This document shows positions 16,059 to 24,324 of a stretch of 64,000 nucleotides of DNA, in pieces. Source of the stretch: CAVYHJ01 sp963768165 [NCBI: uncultured bacterium] (GTDB lineage Bacteria > UBP4 > UBA4092); NCBI GenBank assembly GCA_963768165.1, contig CAVYHJ010000002.1, positions 992,001 to 1,056,000 on the forward strand, in the 5' to 3' direction. The translations under genes were made by a program, and so were the position numbers. Within the stretch, counting starts at the first letter, position 1, and every line of letters starts with the position of its first letter. Below the pieces are notes generated by a model, which was given only the letters and a program-made list of their open reading frames with translations, was not told the DNA's origin and ran no database searches.

Positions 16059-16616
16059 TCACTTTTGCAACGCAGCTATTTTCCCATCCCAGAGGACTAT
16101 ATTTTTCCCCTCGTTCTGCTTAACAGGTGTTGAAGAATAGTGTTCTTCGTCCGATTTCTCCACCTGATATTGAGGAGATACCGAGGAATTCAAATTTATA
16201 CTGCTCGTTGGTTTGGGAGTCGTGAAGAATGTGCTGGTAATTTGGTCAGCGTAAATTTTATACCGTTTCGCGACATAATTCTGAATAGAGGTAATATATT
16301 GATTCGAAGCCAATCCATCATTGGGAAGGGTAAAGGTTTGATTGGGAATTAAGATAAACGCTTGCTGGGTTTGTGGATTATACCCGTTATAGGTTGTGAC
16401 TATTGACCCAGTGGACGAGTCTTGGCCAACACTCATTAACCCTAATTGATTGGCTTGATCGGAAGATACACCGCTAAACATGCATCCCGCACTCACGGTA
16501 ATCACGGGAGGGATATCTCCCGTAGTCATTATAGAAAGAATACTCACTCCGCTATAGGTTACCTGCGCCCATGACAGGCAGGGTAATAAGATAAACAGTA
16601 ATAATAGTTTTTTCAT
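16059..16616 (-). CDS. Secreted protein of unknown function
   Basis: I do not recognise this 185-residue protein. It has a clear signal peptide (MKKLLLLFILLPCLSWAQ) and a mature part rich in Ser, Thr and Gln. A possible structured core (residues about 30-130) ends in a helical segment NQYITSIQNYVAKRYKIYADQ. AAGGAGG stands before the ATG. It sits between the large surface protein gene (12 bases upstream) and the Cys-rich protein gene (35 bases downstream), so it belongs to the same minus-strand transcription unit. Confidence 0.75.
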   Translation of the reverse strand: MKKLLLLFILLPCLSWAQVTYSGVSILSIMTTGDIPPVITVSAGCMFSGVSSDQANQLGLMSVGQDSSTGSIVTTYNGYNPQTQQAFILIPNQTFTLPNDGLASNQYITSIQNYVAKRYKIYADQITSTFFTTPKPTSSINLNSSVSPQYQVEKSDEEHYSSTPVKQNEGKNIVLWDGKIAALQK

Positions 16617-16627
16617 AGTTCCTCCTT

Positions 16628-18598
16628 TTATTTTCCGATGGCATGAATCATTACATATATATCATTTGTTGCAGCTTCTCCTATGGTTCCATTAACATTT
16701 TTAATAACTCGGAAAGTCCCTGCCGAGGCGGATAATGCCGTCCATTGAACCGTATAATAAGTAGTCGCTGAGAAACTCGCATTGTTTAATTGAACGTCTG
16801 TGGTAACACTGGGTTTTTGAGTAAAAAGTGCAGACCATGCTACATTCACTCCCCCATTAACATAACTGACCGAGGTCACCACATCATAAAAGGTAGCAGC
16901 GGTGAGGGTTTGTGAAGCGGTAGACCCCAGCCAAGTGGCATTTTGCTGGCTGACATCCACACCCTCTATAGTATACCCTGCTTGATATGTGATATTTCCT
17001 GTCGCTTGAATCGCACTCGAACGGGTAGTCGTACTGGAATTATATCCACCAAGTACAACTAACCCTACTCCCCCATTGCCGGAACCCCCGCCATTATTAA
17101 TTCCTGCCTGACCACCTGATATATAAGCTCCCACTCCTCCTGGACCGGCTTGATAAGTATACAGTCCACCACTATTGGCACCGATACCACCAAATAAATC
17201 CGCACCAGCACCTCCCGCTGAAGTTGAAGCTTGCGCATTCCCACCAATACTCATCATTCCGGGCCAACCACCACCATTCGTGGAGCCTTGCACAACCAAA
17301 GATGTCTCATGTGACGGACTCCAAATACTGCTGATAGTAACATAACAGAAATAATTACTCCCACTAAAGGTATTACTTCCATTTAATAGAGGGACATTGG
17401 GTACACTGCCGGCAGTCACCGCATAAGTAGCTGTGCTGGCCGTATAGGCAAAATTCGCCGTATCCGCCATTGTAGCCGTGATGGCACTAACCGCATTAAA
17501 CACGGTTGAATTCGTAATTGTAGTTAATATAGACGAAGTATATGTACTGTCATCATTTAACGAATTAGTCGGCGTTGCACCGGGATCATTAATAATTACT
17601 TCAAACGCATATCCGCTAACTCCTCCCCATGTAGTTGTCCCCCATAACGTATTTATCGTGGTCGGCATGTACATATAACCTGATTGACCCAAAGCACTTC
17701 CACCATCCCGTCCTAAAGTTCCATCCCAGGCATTACTCAAATTATTTTGAAAACATGTACTTATGTCAATCCATCCACCAAGTCCATTACTGATTTTATA
17801 ATAATTTGTTGGGCTAACAGAGCAACAATGGTCATAAGAAGATGCGATACTCCAAAAAATCGTACTAAACATTGTGGATTGAATAACTAAATAGCCGAAA
17901 TTAGAATTACCATCACCTGTAGCATTTAGGTATAACGTATCATGTGAAAGAGTGGTCACGATGGCAAAATTACTGGTCGAATCCGCCGAATTCAAAATAT
18001 CAAAAACTCCAATTGCAGAACTCGTGTTTACATCCGTCGTTATCGAAATAGTCTGCCCCCCATTAAGTATATTAAGTGCTAAATAAGTGGTACTTGCATT
18101 ACTTGCATTTAAAGCAAAGTTGGCAGTACCAGCGGTAGTCGCAAATGAGACATTTATAATTGTTGAGTTTAAACTTAGGGCAGTATTGGCAATCATAGCG
18201 TTAGTGGCACTATCAGAATTCCACGCTTTAAAGGCATTTCCTACAGAGACAATCTCCAGGCGGGGAGTCATTTCTCCATCTCCATTAAAATTTATTCCTA
18301 ACCAATAGGGAGTTCCAAAAGGCAGGGATAGTGTAGCATTCGTCCCCAGCAGATAAGAAAACATCCCGCTCTCTACATAGAGACTGGTCGTAGTTTCAGT
18401 AAAAAGACAATTTCCATCTGCTGATGCATCATAAATATTGAAAGTAAATGGATAGTTTCCATCATCCACTAAGTTTCCTGAAGAATCCATGACCTGACCC
18501 TGGATATTAATCTGCTGCGGAATAGCGGCATACACTGAAAATGGAATACTCACAAAAAACAATAAAAAACTGAGCATGAGATAAGTTTTGAATGGCAT
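16628..18598 (-). CDS. Large secreted surface protein with IPQQINIQGQ-type N-terminus
   Basis: The 656-residue protein starts at the ATG at 18598, with AGAGAGG before it; the frame is also open 17 codons further upstream. After the signal peptide (ending VYAA) comes a domain opening IPQQINIQGQVMDSSGN and containing FTFNIYDAS, YWLGINFNGDGEMTPR and LEIVSVGNAFKA. This domain is frequent in large extracellular proteins of several candidate phyla, where tail-fibre-like repeats follow it. The middle holds repeated Ala/Thr/Asn-rich ATxANFAxxAxxA stretches and a Gly-rich segment. The end resembles a small beta-sandwich. It is the first gene of the minus-strand cluster running down to about 10.1 kb. 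A cell-surface adhesion or fibre role is inference. Confidence 0.78.
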   Translation of the reverse strand: MPFKTYLMLSFLLFFVSIPFSVYAAIPQQINIQGQVMDSSGNLVDDGNYPFTFNIYDASADGNCLFTETTTSLYVESGMFSYLLGTNATLSLPFGTPYWLGINFNGDGEMTPRLEIVSVGNAFKAWNSDSATNAMIANTALSLNSTIINVSFATTAGTANFALNASNASTTYLALNILNGGQTISITTDVNTSSAIGVFDILNSADSTSNFAIVTTLSHDTLYLNATGDGNSNFGYLVIQSTMFSTIFWSIASSYDHCCSVSPTNYYKISNGLGGWIDISTCFQNNLSNAWDGTLGRDGGSALGQSGYMYMPTTINTLWGTTTWGGVSGYAFEVIINDPGATPTNSLNDDSTYTSSILTTITNSTVFNAVSAITATMADTANFAYTASTATYAVTAGSVPNVPLLNGSNTFSGSNYFCYVTISSIWSPSHETSLVVQGSTNGGGWPGMMSIGGNAQASTSAGGAGADLFGGIGANSGGLYTYQAGPGGVGAYISGGQAGINNGGGSGNGGVGLVVLGGYNSSTTTRSSAIQATGNITYQAGYTIEGVDVSQQNATWLGSTASQTLTAATFYDVVTSVSYVNGGVNVAWSALFTQKPSVTTDVQLNNASFSATTYYTVQWTALSASAGTFRVIKNVNGTIGEAATNDIYVMIHAIGK

Positions 18599-19004
18599 GT
18601 ACGAAACCTCTCTTTCATGGAATAAGGTCCTAAGGGTTTGACTAGTCATGAATGGACTCCTTTACAAATATTGTTATTTTTCATTGTATTCACTATCGCT
18701 TTATTTCTCTCTTTTCTTTAAAGATAAATCAAGCTTTATGCGAATCATTATAAACCCGATTTTTATATTTACAATGCCGGAATGTGCCACTTACTGCCCG
18801 AATGTGCCATTATTTTTAGATTTAGGGGGAAAAGAAGGGTATTTAGTATGGTTAAGGGAGGGCGAAAGCCCGCAGAAAAATGGATTCCCGTCTGCACGGG
18901 AACGGACTAGAGACCCCTAGAAGATAGATGGCATCGGGAATATCCCCGCTTTCGCAGGGACAAAGAACGCTCAAATTCCCGATGTCTCAGTTAAGGGGAG
19001 TCGG
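18599..19004. other. Intergenic region with promoter-like box and degenerate palindromic repeats
   Basis: Reading on the minus strand, a TTGTAA box and a TATAAT box separated by 16 bases (around 18745-18775) could drive the Cys-rich cluster. The sequence GAATGTGCCA occurs twice at about 18779 and 18800. The stretch 18880-18901 holds TTCCCGT-CTGC-ACGGGAA, a decayed member of the ATTCCCGC...GCGGGAAT repeat type seen intact at 37356-37375. No gene is apparent. Confidence 0.5.
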
Positions 19005-19454
19005 TTATATTTCATAAAGTGAGATAGGGAATTTCTGTTCCCGTTCTTTTTGGGCATGATAGAATGCATGGTTAGATATGAACCCAACTTGTTCCATGAT
19101 CTGATCAATGGTCAGGTTAGGATTATCTTGTATTAATCGTTTGGCATGGCCTGCCCGAAGACAACGCAAACATTCCCGGAAATAGCAATGCAGAGTGTCC
19201 CGAAAGTATCGTTGTAAGTGGCGAACGGATATCCCGACAGCCCGCGCAACATCCTTAATGCGTAATTGGTCATTGGAATAATTCTCCTGCATAAAACGAA
19301 TGGCTTTTCGCAAAGGAGGAGGTAAACTCGGGAGATTTTCGGTTATTGAAATCATGACCCCCGGTGCCAACGCGCATTGCCATTGGGTGCATGGCCGGCA
19401 TTTCCAAGAAAAAGCTTTTACTCCGTCTTTTTTCTTTCGAAGGTACTTTTTCAT
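19005..19454 (-). CDS. AraC family transcriptional regulator (short)
   Basis: The 149-residue protein has a C-terminal AraC-type double helix-turn-helix: IKDVARAVGISVRHLQRYFRD is the first recognition unit, and LTIDQIMEQVGFISNHAFYHAQKE the second. The N-terminus, about 45 residues, is too short for a normal effector domain. It contains CRPCTQWQC, which may bind a metal or be a remnant of an Ada-type zinc site. The family has a wide range of targets, none deducible here. One copy of the TGTAA-N18 promoter motif lies 125 bases upstream (19571-19607), suggesting that it belongs to the ECF-linked regulon. Confidence 0.85.
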   Translation of the reverse strand: MKKYLRKKKDGVKAFSWKCRPCTQWQCALAPGVMISITENLPSLPPPLRKAIRFMQENYSNDQLRIKDVARAVGISVRHLQRYFRDTLHCYFRECLRCLRAGHAKRLIQDNPNLTIDQIMEQVGFISNHAFYHAQKEREQKFPISLYEI

Positions 19455-19570
19455 TGCGTTTTCCCGACTAACTAACTCTATAGCATCTTATCATAAAAAT
19501 TATTTCTTCTCTCTTGTATAGACGTATAGACTATAAAAATGGGTTATTTCCTTACAAAATATTTTCTTCC

Positions 19571-19607
19571 TACCATAGCAGTGTCATCTCGAAAGCGTTT
19601 TCTTACA
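19571..19607 (-). promoter_or_regulatory. TGTAA-N18-CACTG promoter motif, copy 1 (AraC-type gene)
   Basis: On the minus strand TGTAA (19603-19607) is followed after exactly 18 bases by ACACTGCTATGG. The spacing equals that of five other copies in the window, and CACTGCTAT is shared. It points towards the AraC-type gene at 19454. Confidence 0.55.
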
Positions 19608-20139
19608 TAATATTTTTATTTCCTCCATTATAGTAAGGTATCAAAAGTACCAAATCTTCATAGAAAAACAGGTAAAAACACAAATAAAATGAATAGTATA
19701 ATAAAATATAATTGCAGATTTTAGAAAGAGAAAGGGTTCTCTTTCGCTGCTAATAGAGAGTGGTTCAATGAGAAAAGTTGCTATGTGTCAATTTGGCGTA
19801 GTATATACCAAAACGTACAAATCTAGATGGAGAAGGTTCGAGTTGTCTCCGTATTGTCTCCGCTTTAACTCCGCTTTGTCTCCCATGGAAAAGGACTGCT
19901 GAACCAAGTGTACGTTTTGGGTAATTTCCTACATTATCCCAGGATAGTCATTGATAGATCAGGCAGTGCAACCATCACTTAGCAGGATGGACGTAATGAT
20001 TTCCCCAGTCTGGGCAGCTATACAAGTTTTGAAATCTATGCCCAGTCCATTAACAACAATGGTGCCTTCCTTTGGAACCAAGCATTTTTAAGGTTGGAGA
20101 AGATAGTCAATAAATAGTCTTTCAGAATCCTCTGTTTTT
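19608..20139. repeat. Intergenic region with 11-bp-period array A and flanking inverted repeat
   Basis: At 19845-19883 GTCTCC/AACTCC units start at 19845, 19856, 19867 and 19878, a strict 11-bp period. ACCAAAACGTACA (19807-19819) and its near-complement TGTACGTTTTGGGT (19909-19922) flank the array. Related arrays occur at 38037, 43125 and 56426. Nothing coding is apparent in the rest. Confidence 0.65.
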
Positions 20140-20427
20140 TCAAACTTCCAAAATTGAATTTTGGGACCCATGTTCATTCCATTCCCAAATCGGGCAATTG
20201 GGGTCAGTCCACCATTCACCATCTACTACAAATTTATATTTGTATTGTCCGGGTTGCAATTTGAGACTCGCTTTCCATGTCCCAGTCTTCTTGTCCATCT
20301 TTAACGGAGTCTCCGTCGGATTCCAGTGATTAAATTCCCCCACCAGATATACTGACTTGGCCTCCGGCGCAGTTAAACTAAATTTTACGGTTTTTAAAGC
20401 AGGTTTCGCTGTATTCTTTTTCGGCAT
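20140..20427 (-). CDS. Single-domain glycogen-binding (CBM48/AMPK-type) protein
   Basis: The 95-residue protein is little more than one CBM48 domain. VKFSLTAPEAKSVYLVGEFNHWNP carries the family's GxFNxW motif; GTWKASLKLQPGQYKYKFVVDGEWWTDP and a terminal GSQNSILEV follow. Such domains bind alpha-glucans through the conserved Trp residues. There is no signal peptide, so it acts in the cytoplasm. Enzymes with this fold normally carry a catalytic domain; here none is attached. Lysine-rich residues 1-14 precede the domain. AAAGGGAG lies before the ATG. It could bind glycogen or regulate a glycogen enzyme encoded elsewhere. Confidence 0.88.
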   Translation of the reverse strand: MPKKNTAKPALKTVKFSLTAPEAKSVYLVGEFNHWNPTETPLKMDKKTGTWKASLKLQPGQYKYKFVVDGEWWTDPNCPIWEWNEHGSQNSILEV

Positions 20428-20519
20428 TTGAGTAACTCCCTTTCTATAAGACTATGGTAATCTTACCAATTGATTATTACAATGAAATTACAGACTTTAC
20501 ACAATTATTTTGAATATAC

Positions 20520-20545
20520 ATAGGTATAAAAAATTATATACCTAT
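20520..20545. promoter_or_regulatory. Perfect 9-bp inverted repeat upstream of the CBM48 gene
   Basis: ATAGGTATA (20520-20528) and TATACCTAT (20537-20545) form a perfect dyad with an eight-base centre, about 95 bases upstream of the CBM48 start. It could be an operator for that gene or for the rplJ leader transcript on the other side. The regulator is unknown. Confidence 0.35.
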
Positions 20546-20660
20546 GATTAATTTTTATAATAACAAAATACATCGTTTTTGTCAAAAACTACTACTTCGA
20601 AATATTGCATATTTTCCGGTATTGTAGTATCATCATTCTAGTTAAAAATTATAATTGAAT

Positions 20661-20836
20661 ATCCGTCGAAGACCGTCGGCACCCTGTATTCAGGGTTTAA
20701 GTGTCTCCAAGCGAAGAGACAGCCTACCGAGACAGAGCGTAGATAGTTGGGTGGTTGGATGAATAGATAAAATATTCATCGAACCCTCTAACTATCGAAA
20801 TCCTCATCGGAGAACGTCTTCGATGGGGATTTTTAT
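20661..20836 (+). ncRNA. Ribosomal protein L10 leader
   Basis: The 5' region of rplJ has the features of the L10 autoregulatory leader: a GCACCCTGTATTCAGGGTTT hairpin, a GTGTCTCC...GAGAC stem and a GCCTACCGAGACAG segment. A closing terminator-like hairpin comes shortly before the ribosome site. In known cases the L10-L12 complex binds this leader to control rplJL. The match is by eye; structure prediction would confirm it. Confidence 0.7.
20798..20836 (+). terminator. Attenuator-type terminator in the L10 leader
   Basis: AAATCCTCATCG (20798-20809) pairs with CGATGGGGATTT (20821-20832), followed by TTTTA. The hairpin lies 25 bases before rplJ and is placed to stop transcription early. Confidence 0.65.
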
Positions 20837-20857
20837 TTGCAGATAGGAGGTGAGTGA

Positions 20858-21391
20858 ATGCCAAAACCTGAGAAAATCAAAGAAGTAGAATCCATGACCG
20901 AGAAATTGAAATCGGCCAAATCCGCCTATATTACGGAATATCGCGGGCTTACTGTCGCGGAAATTACCGAACTGCGTAACAAATTACGCGATGCGGGTTC
21001 GGAATATAAAGTCGTGAAAAACCGTTTGACCAAAATTGCATTAGAACAAACAGGATTGAGTGCGTTCAAAGACCATTTTCAAGGACCGGTAGCAATGGCG
21101 ATTACCCAAGCCGACCCGGTAAAACCGGCCAAGACCTTGGTGGATTTTGCTAAAGCCCATGACAAACTTAAAATTAAAGCGGGATTTTTGGATAAAAATG
21201 CTTTATCTCTCGACCAAATTAAAGCCTTGGCGAATTTACCAAGTCGGGAAGTACTCATCGGGAAATTAGTCGGAAGTTTATCCTCACCGATTTACGGATT
21301 CCTCCGAGTCTTACAAGGTCCGTCTTATGGATTGGTCAATGTTTTAGACCAAATTAGAAAACAAAAAGAATCTGCCGGTCAACCGGCATAA
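20858..21391 (+). CDS. rplJ: 50S ribosomal protein L10
   Basis: The 177-residue protein is L10, the base of the ribosomal stalk that carries L7/L12 dimers. It shows the conserved [32 protein letters not shown]-terminal region for binding 23S rRNA and the [14 protein letters not shown] segment before the C-terminal helix that recruits L12. AGGAGG precedes the ATG. It is preceded by its own leader and followed after 25 bases by rplL. The usual neighbours rplK-rplA upstream and rpoBC downstream are missing here: glycogen and glycosidase genes flank it instead. Confidence 0.97.
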   Translation: MPKPEKIKEVESMTEKLKSAKSAYITEYRGLTVAEITELRNKLRDAGSEYKVVKNRLTKIALEQTGLSAFKDHFQGPVAMAITQADPVKPAKTLVDFAKAHDKLKIKAGFLDKNALSLDQIKALANLPSREVLIGKLVGSLSSPIYGFLRVLQGPSYGLVNVLDQIRKQKESAGQPA

Positions 21392-21416
21392 ATTAAAATC
21401 ATCAAAGGAGATAATA

Positions 21417-21794
21417 ATGACAAAAGAAGAATTGATAGAAGCGATAGATAAAATGACCGTTCTCGAATTGGCCGAAGTGGTCAAAGCATTGGAAACTAAG
21501 TATGGCGTGTCTGCCGCACCTGTGGCAGTTGCCGCTGCGGGTGGTGCACCGGCAGGGGCCGCAGCAGTCGCTGTGGAAGAAAAGACCGAATTTGATGTCA
21601 TCCTCGCGGAAGCAGGTGCCAACAAAATTCAAGTCATTAAAGAAGTCCGTGCTCTCACCAACCTGGGTCTGAAAGAGGCCAAAGACCTTGTGGAAGGCGC
21701 ACCGAAACCGGTTGCGGAAAAAGTCGATAAAGCCAAAGCTGAAGAAGTTAAAAAGAAACTCGAAGCCGCCGGCGCCAAAGTCGAGATTAAATAA
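21417..21794 (+). CDS. rplL: 50S ribosomal protein L7/L12
   Basis: The 125-residue stalk protein has an N-terminal dimerisation helix ([25 protein letters not shown]), an Ala/Gly-rich hinge (residues about 38-55), and the C-terminal domain [13 protein letters not shown] to AGAKVEIK that binds translation factors. Length and all three parts are normal. AAAGGAG precedes the ATG. A good intrinsic terminator follows at 21820-21853, so the rplJL unit ends here rather than reading into rpoB. Confidence 0.98.
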   Translation: MTKEELIEAIDKMTVLELAEVVKALETKYGVSAAPVAVAAAGGAPAGAAAVAVEEKTEFDVILAEAGANKIQVIKEVRALTNLGLKEAKDLVEGAPKPVAEKVDKAKAEEVKKKLEAAGAKVEIK

Positions 21795-21819
21795 TCCAAT
21801 TAAATTTTTTGTTTGGCAG

Positions 21820-21853
21820 GCCCTGTGGAGACAAACTCTACAGGGCTTTTTTT
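21820..21853 (+). terminator. Rho-independent terminator of rplJL
   Basis: GCCCTGTGGAG pairs with CTCTACAGGGC (one G-U pair) over an ACAAA loop, followed by TTTTTTT. Confidence 0.9.
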
Positions 21854-21959
21854 ATTGGATAAAACCAATTTGGTGGTTGATAGGTGGTATTTATTTAGAT
21901 TGTATAAAAGACCAGCAGCAATCCGGGGCTCCGTCACAGAGCCGGGTACTCCTCAAGGA

Positions 21960-24224
21960 TCAGGATTTGATAACGGTAAAAGTTTTTATTAAATAATCTT
22001 CAGAAGAACGGCCTACCATGATTTCAATGTCACCGGGCTCAACGACAAACTCATTTTTCATATTATAAAACCCCAGCTTATCAGGAGTAACAAGAAATTC
22101 CACGGTTTTGGTTTCTCCGGCTTTCAGGAATATTTTTTTAAAGTCTTTTAATTCTTTGACCGGCCTGGTGCAAGAGCATACTTTATCACGGATATAAAGT
22201 TGCACGATTTCTTTACCGCTTCGTTTCCCGGTATTGGAAACATTGATTTTGACTTTTAGTGACTCATCCCGTCGGATTTGTTCGGAAGATAAACTCAATT
22301 TTTGGTATTCAAAGGAAGTATAACTTAACCCGTATCCAAAGGGATATAAAGGGGTGGTATCGTCAAATAAATACCCTTTAATCCTGGAAGATGGTTTTCG
22401 ATTGTAAAATACCGGAAGATGACCGACAGAACGCGGAATCGTGATGGGCAGTTTCCCGGATGGATTTACATCACCAAACAAAACATCCGCAACAATATCA
22501 CCGGTTTCCTGGCCCAAATACCAGCATTCCAATATGGCTGGAGCAACCTGGTTAATATATTCAAAACACAGGGGTCCCCCGCTGAAAAATATGACCACGA
22601 TGGGTTTCCCCAGGGGTACCAATTTTTTAACCAGCTCATTTTGCAAGCAGCGCAGTTCGAGGGTGGCATTATCACCCCGGCGGTTTGGCGCCCAACCCTC
22701 TCGCATCATATGTGCGTTGGCTCCCAGGCACAGGATAATAAGATTGGACTGCTTTGCGATTTTGATAGCTTCTTTAATCCGTTTCAGATTCTTTTTATCA
22801 TCTTCGAGTTGAACTTCTTGATGGAGAGGATCAGCCGAATCCTTGGTTAATTTAACTCCTTCACTGTAAAGGAGTTTCGCGGAGGAACCGATTTTTTTAA
22901 GAATTCCCTGGAGGGGAGTAATTCTTTGTTTGGGTTCTTTTGAATAATTTCCAATGACGCATTGGTCTGCCAACGGTCCAATGAGGGCAATTTTCTTATA
23001 TCGATGAATATCCAAGGGCAGAAGGTTATTCTCGTTTTTTAACAAAATGACGGCTTCCTGTCCGGTTTTACGGGCTAATTTTCTTCGTTCCCGGTTGCCT
23101 ACAATCCGGACTGCCGTTTTGGTATCGGCAAGGTAATTTTCAAAAAGGCCCAATTTGAATTTTAGTCGCAATAAATTTTTAACTGATTGGTCTATCAGAG
23201 ATTCTTTAACCTTTCCGGCTTTTACCAAATTCAATAGATTTTTGTAAGCACCCCGGGTGGGAAGGTCAATATCCACTCCTGCCGAGATGCCCAGTGAAGC
23301 AGCTTCTGTTTCATCTTTCGCCACAAAATGAATAGTAGCCAATTCTCTCAGGGCAAAATAATCGGAAACCACAATTCCCTTATACCCCCAGTTTTTCCGG
23401 AGAAGTTCAATGAGCAGCCAGTGATTGGCATGGGCCGGAATACCGTTGATTTCATTATAGGACGGCATGACTGAATTCACTTTAGCTTCCTGAACAGCGG
23501 CTTTAAAAGGTATTAAAAAAAGGTTATACAAAGTATGTTCGTCTGCGCGGGGAGGACTGATATTAATACCACTTTCCGGGCTACCATGAGCTGTAAAATG
23601 TTTCATGGTGGCGGCAACATGTTTTGAATCGATCTTATCTCCCGGTTTTCCTTGAAAACCGGTAATGGAGGCGACGCCCATCCGGGTGACCAGATAAGGG
23701 TCTTCACCGAAGGTTTCTTCAGTTCTGCCCCATCTAGGGTCCCTGGCTAAATCCAAGACAGGGGTTAAAACAAGGTGTCCACCTCTCACCCTGACTTCCT
23801 CAGCAATTGAGGTGGTGATTTGGTGAATTAAGTCCGGGTCCCAGGTTCCCGCCATGGCCAAAGGTGAAAGAAAACTGGTTGCTTCAACGGCAGAATGCCC
23901 ATGAAGCGCTTCCTCATGAAAAATGACCGGAATACCCAATCGACTTTGGGTCATAAACATGGTTTGAATCCGGTTATAATGCAGAACATTTTCTTTAGGT
24001 CTTTTGAAAACCGAAGCTGTGGCTATCTGACCGATTCCATGAATGACTTCTTCAGGGGTAAAGATATGGGTATCTTTCTTACCGAAATCTTTTTCATCAA
24101 AAGAAAAGTCACCGGGAAGGCATTGCATCTGGGCTATTTTTTCTTCCAGTGTCATTCGGGATAACAAGTCGTTCACCCGTTCTTCAACAGGCAGGGAAGA
24201 ATTTTTGTATTTGAGATTATTCAT
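21960..24224 (-). CDS. Glycoside hydrolase family 3 beta-glycosidase
   Basis: The 754-residue enzyme has the complete GH3 layout. A TIM-barrel domain (about residues 15-350) contains GEDPYLVTRMG and MKHFTAHG. The nucleophile is Asp288 in GIVVSDYF, where SDW is usual. An alpha/beta sandwich (about 385-610) follows, then a fibronectin type III-like C-terminal domain (about 650-745). Family members release beta-linked glucose, xylose or related sugars from short glycans. No signal peptide is seen, so it works on imported oligosaccharides. AAGGAG is 17 bases before the ATG, rather far. The GH4 gene is divergent across a 100-base gap and probably shares regulation. Confidence 0.95.
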   Translation of the reverse strand: MNNLKYKNSSLPVEERVNDLLSRMTLEEKIAQMQCLPGDFSFDEKDFGKKDTHIFTPEEVIHGIGQIATASVFKRPKENVLHYNRIQTMFMTQSRLGIPVIFHEEALHGHSAVEATSFLSPLAMAGTWDPDLIHQITTSIAEEVRVRGGHLVLTPVLDLARDPRWGRTEETFGEDPYLVTRMGVASITGFQGKPGDKIDSKHVAATMKHFTAHGSPESGINISPPRADEHTLYNLFLIPFKAAVQEAKVNSVMPSYNEINGIPAHANHWLLIELLRKNWGYKGIVVSDYFALRELATIHFVAKDETEAASLGISAGVDIDLPTRGAYKNLLNLVKAGKVKESLIDQSVKNLLRLKFKLGLFENYLADTKTAVRIVGNRERRKLARKTGQEAVILLKNENNLLPLDIHRYKKIALIGPLADQCVIGNYSKEPKQRITPLQGILKKIGSSAKLLYSEGVKLTKDSADPLHQEVQLEDDKKNLKRIKEAIKIAKQSNLIILCLGANAHMMREGWAPNRRGDNATLELRCLQNELVKKLVPLGKPIVVIFFSGGPLCFEYINQVAPAILECWYLGQETGDIVADVLFGDVNPSGKLPITIPRSVGHLPVFYNRKPSSRIKGYLFDDTTPLYPFGYGLSYTSFEYQKLSLSSEQIRRDESLKVKINVSNTGKRSGKEIVQLYIRDKVCSCTRPVKELKDFKKIFLKAGETKTVEFLVTPDKLGFYNMKNEFVVEPGDIEIMVGRSSEDYLIKTFTVIKS

Positions 24225-24270
24225 AAATATAAAGTATCTCCTTAAATAAAATTACTTAAATGCGATATTA

Positions 24271-24276
24271 TATAAT
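24271..24276 (+). promoter_or_regulatory. TATAAT box in the GH3/GH4 divergent intergenic region
   Basis: A consensus TATAAT lies 49 bases before the GH4 ATG in the 100-base gap between divergent glycosidase genes. No clear -35 box or operator palindrome was seen. Confidence 0.4.
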
Positions 24277-24324
24277 GTTTAACAATATAGTAATAGTACT
24301 TATTTTTCATTAAGGAGTTAGAAT

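Noticed and set aside
19845-19883. Regular repeats considered as a CRISPR array
   Set aside because: The units are 11 bases with no spacers of 30 or more bases, and no cas genes are in the window.
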